This document shows positions 41,643 through 47,351 of a DNA stretch of 47,351 bases, piece by piece (position 1 is the stretch's first letter; each line of letters starts with the position of its first letter). The DNA is taken from positions 1 through 47,351 of the forward strand of contig JAFYTP010000065.1 of the NCBI GenBank assembly GCA_017558775.1, written 5' to 3'. The translations under genes and the position numbers were made by a program. Under the pieces are notes generated by a model that saw nothing but the letters and a program-made list of their open reading frames with translations, was not told the origin of the DNA and did no database searches. This DNA is from Bacteroidales bacterium (GTDB lineage: Bacteria > Bacteroidota > Bacteroidia > Bacteroidales > UBA932).

Positions 41643-42242
41643 CTATCTGTGTCTGAGTGCTAATTCGTGCTCGATGTCTTCCACCGTGCAGCCCATGGAT
41701 TCCATAAGGACGAGGAGGTGGTAGACCAGGTCGGAGGTCTCATAGACAAAGCGGCTCTTGTTGCCGTCCACGGCCTCGATGATGGCTTCCGTGGCCTCTT
41801 CGCCCACCTTCTTGGAGATGGCCTTGGGGCCTTTGATGAAGAGCTTCGTCGTGTACGACCCGTCCGGCATCTGCTCGTGCCGGCCCTTGATAAGTTTCGA
41901 GAGCGAGCGCACGAAACCTTCGTCATTGTCCGTGTCGAAGCAGGCGGTGGTGCCGCGGTGGCAGGTGGGACCGACCGGATCGGCCTGGATGAGGAGGGTG
42001 TCCCCGTCACAGTCGATGAACATCTTCTTGACGTTCAGGAAGTTGCCACTGGTTTCGCCTTTGGTCCACAGCCGCTGCTTGGAGCGGGAGAAGAAGGTCA
42101 CACGCCCCTCGACGACCGTCTTGTCGAAGGCGGCCCGGTCCATGTAGCCGAGCATCAGGACCTTCAGCGTCGTCGCGTCCTGGATGATGACGGGCAGGAG
42201 CCCGTCCGCATTCTTGCTTAAATTGAAATCGTCAAAAGTCAT
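41643..42242 (-). CDS. hisIE: Bifunctional phosphoribosyl-AMP cyclohydrolase / phosphoribosyl-ATP pyrophosphatase
   Basis: A 199-residue fusion for steps 2 and 3 of histidine synthesis. The HisI part (about 1-110) has GYMDRAAF, RSKQRLWTKGETSGN, DCDGDTLL and the zinc cysteine in GPTCHRGTTACF; the HisE part (about 112-199) has KKVGEEATEAIIEA and DLVYHLLVLM. It is 13 bases after hisF. Confidence 0.96.
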   Translation of the reverse strand: MTFDDFNLSKNADGLLPVIIQDATTLKVLMLGYMDRAAFDKTVVEGRVTFFSRSKQRLWTKGETSGNFLNVKKMFIDCDGDTLLIQADPVGPTCHRGTTACFDTDNDEGFVRSLSKLIKGRHEQMPDGSYTTKLFIKGPKAISKKVGEEATEAIIEAVDGNKSRFVYETSDLVYHLLVLMESMGCTVEDIEHELALRHR

Positions 42243-42255
42243 AGCTTTCCATTCT

Positions 42256-43014
42256 TTATAATCTTACTGGAATGCCCATTCCCGACAGCTGCCGCTTGAC
42301 TTCTCCCACCGTGTACTGTCCATAGTGGAAGATGCTGGCGGCGAGGGCGGCATCGGCCTTTCCCTGGGTAAGGACCTCGGCGATGTCCTGCACGCTACCG
42401 GCGCCGCCGGAGGCGATGACAGGAATGCCCAGGGCATCGGACAGGGCGGCGTACACCGGGCAGGGATAGCCGTTGCGGGTGCCGTCGTGGTCCATCGACG
42501 TAAACAGGATTTCACCGGCGCCGCGCTCCTCGGCCTCCTTGGCCCAGGAGAACAGTTCCTTGTCCGAGGGACGGCTTCCACCGTGGGTGGTGGCCATCCA
42601 ACGGCCGTCGGGGCAGGATTTCGCGTCGATGGCGACGACCACGAATTGGCGTCCGTACTTGGACGCGATTTCGCTGATAAGCTCCGGCCGGGCGATGGCG
42701 GCGCTGTTCACGGTGATTTTATCGGCCCCGGCGTCCAGCAGGCGCGAGGCGTCATCCAGGCTGCTGATGCCGCCGCCCACGGTGAAGGGGATGTTGACGG
42801 CCCCGGCGACGCGGGAAACCAGTTCCGCGAAGGTGTTCCGCCCTTCCAGGGTGGCGCTGATGTCCAGGTAGACCAGTTCGTCGGCCCCTTCCTGGGCGTA
42901 GCGGCGGCCGAGTTCGACGGCGTCGCCCACTTCCTGCAGGCCCACGAAGTGAATGCCTTTCACCACGCGGCCGTCCTTGACGTCTAAGCAGGGAATGATC
43001 CGTTTTGCAAGCAT
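42256..43014 (-). CDS. hisF: Imidazole glycerol phosphate synthase cyclase subunit
   Basis: A 252-residue (beta-alpha)8 barrel that, with HisH, forms imidazole glycerol phosphate and AICAR. It begins MLAKRIIPCLDVKDGRVVKG with the catalytic Asp11; the second catalytic Asp is in VVVAIDAKS near residue 130, and phosphate-binding loops (VGGGIS, ASGGAGS) are intact. The start lies inside hisA: the two frames overlap by 31 bases, but the N-terminus is too conserved for a later start. Confidence 0.97.
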   Translation of the reverse strand: MLAKRIIPCLDVKDGRVVKGIHFVGLQEVGDAVELGRRYAQEGADELVYLDISATLEGRNTFAELVSRVAGAVNIPFTVGGGISSLDDASRLLDAGADKITVNSAAIARPELISEIASKYGRQFVVVAIDAKSCPDGRWMATTHGGSRPSDKELFSWAKEAEERGAGEILFTSMDHDGTRNGYPCPVYAALSDALGIPVIASGGAGSVQDIAEVLTQGKADAALAASIFHYGQYTVGEVKRQLSGMGIPVRL

Positions 43015-43721
43015 ATTGCTAACTCGTTGAGGGTGATACGGTTCTCATAGATGGCCTTGCCCACGATGATGCCGGGGAGGCCCAGTTCGTCCGCGCGGCG
43101 GACGTCGTCCAGGGAGGAAACCCCGCCGCTGACGATGGTCTTGAGGGCGGGGAACTGCTCCTGCAGTCCCTGGTATAAGTCAAAGGACGGCCCCTGCAGC
43201 ATGCCGTCGCGGGAAATGTCCGTGACGATGGCCTGCTCCAGACCGGCCGGGAGGAACTCCTGGATCAGGTCGCCCAGGTCGATGCCACTGTCCTCGAGCC
43301 AACCGCTGACGGCGACTTTCCCGTCGCGGACATCGGCCCCGAGAATGATGCGGCTGCCGTAGGCCTTCAGCCATCCCAGCATCCGCTGCGGTTCCTTCGC
43401 CGCGATGCTGCCGATGATGGCCCAGTCGGCGCCGGCGTTCCAGATGGAGGCCAGGGCGTCATCGTCCTTGATGCCGCCGCCCCATTCGACCTTCAGGAGG
43501 CCCAGGGAGGCGATTTCTTCCAATGTGCGGAGGTTTTTCGGCGCAGCTTCCTTGGCCCCTTCCAGGTCCACGAGATGCAGTCTCCGGACGCCGCAATCGG
43601 CATAGGCGCGGGCCCATTCGGCCGGGTCGCCGCCGTAGTTCTTCTGCGTCGCGTAGTCTCCTTGGGAGAGCCGCGTGCACTTTCCGCCGATGATGTCAAT
43701 GGCAGGGATGATCTCAATCAT
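42984..43721 (-). CDS. hisA: ProFAR isomerase
   Basis: A 245-residue (beta-alpha)8 barrel that isomerises ProFAR to PRFAR. It starts [23 protein letters not shown] with the catalytic Asp8 or 9 region, has the VEWGGGIKDD and GADVRDGKVAVSGW loops, the TDISRDGMLQGP segment with the second acid, and VSGGVSSLDD. It overlaps hisH by four bases (ATGA) and hisF by 31. Confidence 0.97.
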   Translation of the reverse strand: MIEIIPAIDIIGGKCTRLSQGDYATQKNYGGDPAEWARAYADCGVRRLHLVDLEGAKEAAPKNLRTLEEIASLGLLKVEWGGGIKDDDALASIWNAGADWAIIGSIAAKEPQRMLGWLKAYGSRIILGADVRDGKVAVSGWLEDSGIDLGDLIQEFLPAGLEQAIVTDISRDGMLQGPSFDLYQGLQEQFPALKTIVSGGVSSLDDVRRADELGLPGIIVGKAIYENRITLNELAICLQNGSFPA

Positions 43722-44308
43722 AGGGCCAGGAAGTTTTGAAGGATCTTTTCGCCGACGGAACCGCTCTTTTCGGGATGGAACTGCGTCCCGTAGAAGTTCT
43801 CGTACCGCAGTGCGGCACTGAACATCACATTGGCGTAACGGCAGGTCGCGACCGTGTCAGGGCACAGGCCTGCGTAATAAGAGTGGACGAAATAGACGTA
43901 AGGATTCTTGTCCAGATCCTTGAGCAGTTTGCCTTCCATGTTCCCCAGGTCGTTCCAGCCCATGTGCGGGACCTTGCAGCCCGGAGCGGGGGAGAACAGC
44001 CGTACGTGGGCGTCAAAAACGCCCAGGCAGGGCTTTCCAGGGGCTTCTTCGCTGTCCCGGCACAGCACCTGCATGCCCACGCAGATGCCCAGCACGGGTT
44101 GGCGCAGGGAGGGGATGAGTTCGGTCAGGCCGCGCTGCACGAGGTTGTCCATCGCGAGCCCGGCGTGTCCGACGCCCGGGAGGATGACCTTGTCGGCGGC
44201 GCGGATGACAGCCGGGTCGTCCGTCACGCAGTAGGTGGCGCCGAGGCGGTCCAGGGCGTTCTCCAGCGACCGGAGGTTGCCCATATCATAGTCGATGATG
44301 GCGATCAT
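43718..44308 (-). CDS. hisH: Imidazole glycerol phosphate synthase glutaminase subunit
   Basis: A 196-residue class I glutamine amidotransferase supplying ammonia to HisF. It begins [14 protein letters not shown], and has the nucleophile Cys in [10 protein letters not shown] and the His and Glu in [10 protein letters not shown]. Four-base ATGA overlaps join it to hisB and hisA. Confidence 0.97.
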   Translation of the reverse strand: MIAIIDYDMGNLRSLENALDRLGATYCVTDDPAVIRAADKVILPGVGHAGLAMDNLVQRGLTELIPSLRQPVLGICVGMQVLCRDSEEAPGKPCLGVFDAHVRLFSPAPGCKVPHMGWNDLGNMEGKLLKDLDKNPYVYFVHSYYAGLCPDTVATCRYANVMFSAALRYENFYGTQFHPEKSGSVGEKILQNFLAL

Positions 44309-45372
44309 AGCGTTCCTTTTGATGAGGGGAGGGCGCCGTCAAACACATTCCGCCGGACGGCCTGGCGCAAGGCCCGCGCGAAGGCCTTGAAAATGGATTC
44401 GACGAGGTGGTGGTTGTTCTCGCCTTCGGCCTCGATGCGGAGGTTGCAGCGCGCGGCCGTGCACAGGGATTTGAAGAAGTGCGGGAACATTTCAGTAGGA
44501 GTATCGCCCACGTACTCGCGGGTGAAATCGACCTTCCACACGAAATCAGCCCTTCCTCCGAAGTCAATCAGTACCATTGCCTTACACTCGTCCATCGGAA
44601 GTACGAATCCATATCGGTCGATACCCCGCTTGTCACCGAGGGCCTGATAGATGGCCTCGCCCAGGACGATGCCGACATCCTCCATCGTGTGGTGTTCGTC
44701 GACCTCCAAGTCACCCTTGCAGGTGAGGGCCAGGCTCACCCCGCCGTGATGCGGGATCTGCTCCAGCATGTGGTCGAAAAAGTGCAGGCCGGTGTCGATG
44801 CCGGAAGGACCCTTCCCGTCCAGGTCCAACGTCAGGGAGATGTCCGTTTCCTTCGTTTTTCGGTCGATGGTCACTTGCCGGGAACTGCTCCGGATGGTCT
44901 CGGCGATTTCCGCCCAGGTCATCGGCCCGACCAGCAAGGCCTTGACACCGAGGTTCTTGGCAAGCTGCGCGTCCGTCTCCCGGTCACCGATGACATAGCT
45001 GGCGGCGAGGTCGTAGGAACCGTCCATATAGGCGCCCAGCATCCCCGTTCCGGGCTTCCGGGTGGGAGCGTTCTCATGCGGGAAGGTCTTGTCGATCAGT
45101 ATGTTGTCAAAGACGATGCCTTCTCCCTTCAGGGTGTTCAGCATCAAGTTCTGACAGGGCCAGAAGGTGTCCTCCGGGAAAGAGGAAGTGCCCAGCCCGT
45201 CCTGATTGGAGACGAGGACAAGCTCGTATCCGAGGCCGGCGAGGGTCTTCAGGCCGGAGATGACCCCGGGCACGAAGGCGAACTTCTCGAGGGCGTCGAT
45301 CTGCTCGTCCGCGGGTTCGACGAGGATGGTGCCGTCCCGGTCGATGAAAAGGGCTTTTTTCAAGGTGCTCAT
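44305..45372 (-). CDS. hisB: Bifunctional histidinol-phosphatase / imidazoleglycerol-phosphate dehydratase
   Basis: A 355-residue fusion for steps 6 and 8. The N-terminal HAD phosphatase (about 1-160) has LFIDRDGT and VSNQDGLG, and [12 protein letters not shown]; the expected zinc-loop cysteines of E. coli HisB are not obvious in the [14 protein letters not shown] segment, which may mean a zinc-free loop. The C-terminal dehydratase (about 165-355) has the metal-binding [15 protein letters not shown] and [11 protein letters not shown] motifs and the final [15 protein letters not shown]. Four-base overlaps on both sides. Confidence 0.95.
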   Translation of the reverse strand: MSTLKKALFIDRDGTILVEPADEQIDALEKFAFVPGVISGLKTLAGLGYELVLVSNQDGLGTSSFPEDTFWPCQNLMLNTLKGEGIVFDNILIDKTFPHENAPTRKPGTGMLGAYMDGSYDLAASYVIGDRETDAQLAKNLGVKALLVGPMTWAEIAETIRSSSRQVTIDRKTKETDISLTLDLDGKGPSGIDTGLHFFDHMLEQIPHHGGVSLALTCKGDLEVDEHHTMEDVGIVLGEAIYQALGDKRGIDRYGFVLPMDECKAMVLIDFGGRADFVWKVDFTREYVGDTPTEMFPHFFKSLCTAARCNLRIEAEGENNHHLVESIFKAFARALRQAVRRNVFDGALPSSKGTL

Positions 45373-46403
45373 ACGGTGGTATATTGTTCAAGCGCGTTCA
45401 GCAAAGCGTCGTTTTCGGCCGGCAGGCCGACGGTCAGGCGGAGGCAGTTCTTGCAGCCGGGAACCTTGTTCCGGTTCCGGACGATGATGCCTTTCTCCAG
45501 CAGATAATTATAGAGGTCGTCCGCATCGTCCACGCGCGCGAGCAGGAAGTTCGCGTCGCTCGGGAACACCTTCTTCACGAAGGGGAAACGGGGGAGGACC
45601 GCATTTAATCTATCTCTTTCATTGACGATTGTACTCACCTCTTCGTCAATCTTTTGGTCCAGCAGAGAAAGCGCTTTCTCCATGGCGGGACGGCTGAGAT
45701 TGTAGGGGTATTTGACATTCGACATATAGTGGATGATTTCCCGGTTGGAGATGGCCAGTCCGATGCGGAGTCCGGCCATCGCGCGGGCCTTGGAAAGCGT
45801 CTGGAGGACGACGAGGTTTTCCCTTTCCCGCGCCTCGACCGCCATCGTTCCTTTCGTGGAGAAATCGATATAAGCCTCGTCGATGACAACGATACCGGCG
45901 AAGCGGTCGCAGATCTCCTGCAGCTGCTTCTTCGGGAAGGCGTTGCCGGAGGGGTTGTTCGGGGAGCAAAGGTAGATGACCTTCGTGTGTTCGTCGCAGG
46001 CGCCGAGGAGCGCTTCCGTGTCCAGGGAGAAATTCTCATCCAACTGCACACTGTGGACGGCGACATCATTGATGGCAGCCGCCACACCGTACATGCCGTA
46101 GCTGGGGGCCATGATGACGGCGTTGTCCTTCCCTGGCTCGCAGAAGATTCTGAAAATCAGGTCGATGGCTTCGTCGCTGCCGTTCCCGAGGAAGAGGTTT
46201 TCCACGGGGATGCCCTTGACGGCGCCGATCTTGGCCTTCAGGACGGCCTGGTGCGGGTCAGGATAGCGGTTGTAGCCGTTCTGGTAAGGACTTTCGTTGG
46301 CATCCAGGAAGATGCCGATGGGGCCGTCGTATTCGTCCCGGGCGGTCGAATACGGGGCAAGGGCCGCGATGTTGGGCCTGACTAGGGGAGTGATCCGGCT
46401 CAT
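45369..46403 (-). CDS. hisC: Histidinol-phosphate aminotransferase
   Basis: A 344-residue fold-type I aminotransferase. [39 protein letters not shown], the Asp-Ala-Tyr of VIDEAYIDF and the PLP lysine in [14 protein letters not shown] are all present. It overlaps hisD and hisB by four bases each. Confidence 0.96.
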   Translation of the reverse strand: MSRITPLVRPNIAALAPYSTARDEYDGPIGIFLDANESPYQNGYNRYPDPHQAVLKAKIGAVKGIPVENLFLGNGSDEAIDLIFRIFCEPGKDNAVIMAPSYGMYGVAAAINDVAVHSVQLDENFSLDTEALLGACDEHTKVIYLCSPNNPSGNAFPKKQLQEICDRFAGIVVIDEAYIDFSTKGTMAVEARERENLVVLQTLSKARAMAGLRIGLAISNREIIHYMSNVKYPYNLSRPAMEKALSLLDQKIDEEVSTIVNERDRLNAVLPRFPFVKKVFPSDANFLLARVDDADDLYNYLLEKGIIVRNRNKVPGCKNCLRLTVGLPAENDALLNALEQYTTV

Positions 46404-47351
46404 TTTCCTTCGATTCTGACGGTGACGGCGCGGGCGTGGGCGTCCAGCCCTTCGGCGCGCGCCATATTGACGATGGTGGGGGCGAGGGAGGCGAGGCCTT
46501 CCCGCGTAAGTTCCTGGAGGGTCATCTTCCGCATGAAGCTGTCCATGTTGACGCCGCTGCAGGAACGGGCCCAGCCGCTGGTGGGGAGGGTGTGGTTCGT
46601 TCCGGAGGCGTAGTCGCCGGCGCTCTCGGGGCTCCAGGCTCCGACGAAGACACTGCCGGCCGCCGTGATTTCAGCGGCGACCTCCGAGGCGTTCTCCAGG
46701 GCGATAATCAGGTGCTCCGGAGCGTACTCTTCGGCAAAGTCGATGACCTCCCGCAGGGACGGGAAAACGACGGCGAAACTGTGCGCCAGCGAGCCATCGA
46801 CCTGTGCATCCCTCGGAAGCGCTTTCTTTTGATTGTCAACTTCTTGCAGTACCTTATCGGCATAATCCCTTTCGGCGCAGACGAGGACGGCGGTGCTGTC
46901 CTTTCCGTGCTCCGCCTGGGAGAGGAGGTCGGCCGCGGCGAAGGCGGCGGGGGTGCTGCTGTCGGCCAGGACCATCACTTCCGAAGGTCCGGCGGGCATG
47001 TCGATGGAGGTGTTCCGGCCGCTCACCAGCTGCTTGGCGAGGGTGACGTACGGATTGCCCGGGCCGAAGATCTTGTCCACCTTGGGGACGCTCTCCGTGC
47101 CGAAGGCCATCGCGGCGACGGCCTGGGCCCCGCCGATGCGGAAAATCCGCGTGATTCCGCATTCCCGGGCCGCCAGGAGCACTTCCGGGGCGACGGAACC
47201 GTCTTTCCGGCAGGGGGTGCAGAGGATGCGCTCGCGGCAGCCGGCCAGGGCGGCCGGGACGGCGAGCATCAGCACGGTGGAGAACAGGGGAGCGCTGCCG
47301 CCGGGGATGTATAGGCCCACGCGGCGGATCGGGACCGGCCGCTGGATGCAC
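46400..47351 (-). CDS. hisD: Histidinol dehydrogenase (N-terminus outside window)
   Basis: About 317 C-terminal residues of an enzyme normally near 430; the gene runs off the right edge. The GLYIPGGSAPLFSTVLM motif, the GPGNPYVTLAKQ segment, DMPAGPSEVMVLAD, LLSQAEHGKDS, the EYAPEHLI catalytic Glu-His and the zinc-ligand region SAGDYASGTNHTLPT are intact. HisD oxidises histidinol to histidine with two NAD+. The upstream neighbour, probably hisG, is not visible. Confidence 0.97.
   Translation of the reverse strand, partial: CIQRPVPIRRVGLYIPGGSAPLFSTVLMLAVPAALAGCRERILCTPCRKDGSVAPEVLLAARECGITRIFRIGGAQAVAAMAFGTESVPKVDKIFGPGNPYVTLAKQLVSGRNTSIDMPAGPSEVMVLADSSTPAAFAAADLLSQAEHGKDSTAVLVCAERDYADKVLQEVDNQKKALPRDAQVDGSLAHSFAVVFPSLREVIDFAEEYAPEHLIIALENASEVAAEITAAGSVFVGAWSPESAGDYASGTNHTLPTSGWARSCSGVNMDSFMRKMTLQELTREGLASLAPTIVNMARAEGLDAHARAVTVRIEGK

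Noticed and set aside
1-47351. CRISPR array, insertion sequence, integrase, prophage or riboswitch
   Set aside because: No regularly spaced direct repeats, transposase or integrase motifs, phage structural genes or recognisable aptamer core were seen; intergenic spaces are all under about 230 bases.

Overview
The window is chromosomal DNA of a GC-rich member of the Bacteroidales. The evidence is the recurring Bacteroidota -7 promoter box TAnnTTTG before most transcription units, near absence of Shine-Dalgarno sequences, a SusC/SusD outer-membrane pair next to an HTCS-type regulator, Bacteroidales-style lipoproteins and a fimbrillin-like domain, and the gene order parA-parB-DUF5683-LysM transglycosylase. 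An Alistipes-like or uncultured gut/rumen Bacteroidales lineage is plausible but inferred. I see no insertion sequence, phage gene, integrase or CRISPR array.

Layout. 1-9.4 kb: flotillin/NfeD membrane pair (left edge cuts flotillin), an AI-2E-family permease, hpt-adk, an outer-membrane beta-barrel protein with a helix-hairpin-helix N-terminus, and the chromosome-segregation operon parA-parB-DUF5683-mltD. 9.5-13 kb: priA and a sodium:alanine symporter. 13-15.9 kb: three enzymes that fit an L-galactose to D-tagaturonate route. 16-18.7 kb: a Na/Pi symporter-PhoU protein that carries an OmpR/PhoB-type DNA-binding domain at its C-terminus, and an AlkD-like repair protein. 18.7-22.4 kb: a large lipoprotein ending in a tyrosine-phosphatase domain, and a VanW-family protein. 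22.5-26.6 kb: an M49-like lipoprotein with broken zinc ligands, a DASS/SLC13 carrier and a divergent LysR regulator. 26.6-40.4 kb: a small polysaccharide-utilisation locus (HTCS-like regulator, GH125, SusC, SusD, surface glycan-binding protein, GH20), probably for mannose- and GlcNAc-containing glycans. 40.4-47.35 kb: tRNA-Phe, a threonine aldolase-family enzyme, and the histidine operon hisD-C-B-H-A-F-IE (right edge cuts hisD).

The most unusual items are (i) the transporter-PhoU-winged-helix fusion, which looks like a membrane-anchored phosphate sensor that could bind DNA directly; (ii) an HTCS-like regulator in which the kinase histidine, ATP-binding boxes and several receiver residues are all replaced, so it probably signals without phosphorylation; (iii) an M49 peptidase homologue with HExxH changed to RExxH; (iv) a fimbrillin-like/Ig-like/phosphatase surface lipoprotein; and (v) compact gene ends, including terminators lying inside the opposing gene and two convergent pairs that share a single CTAG as both stop codons.
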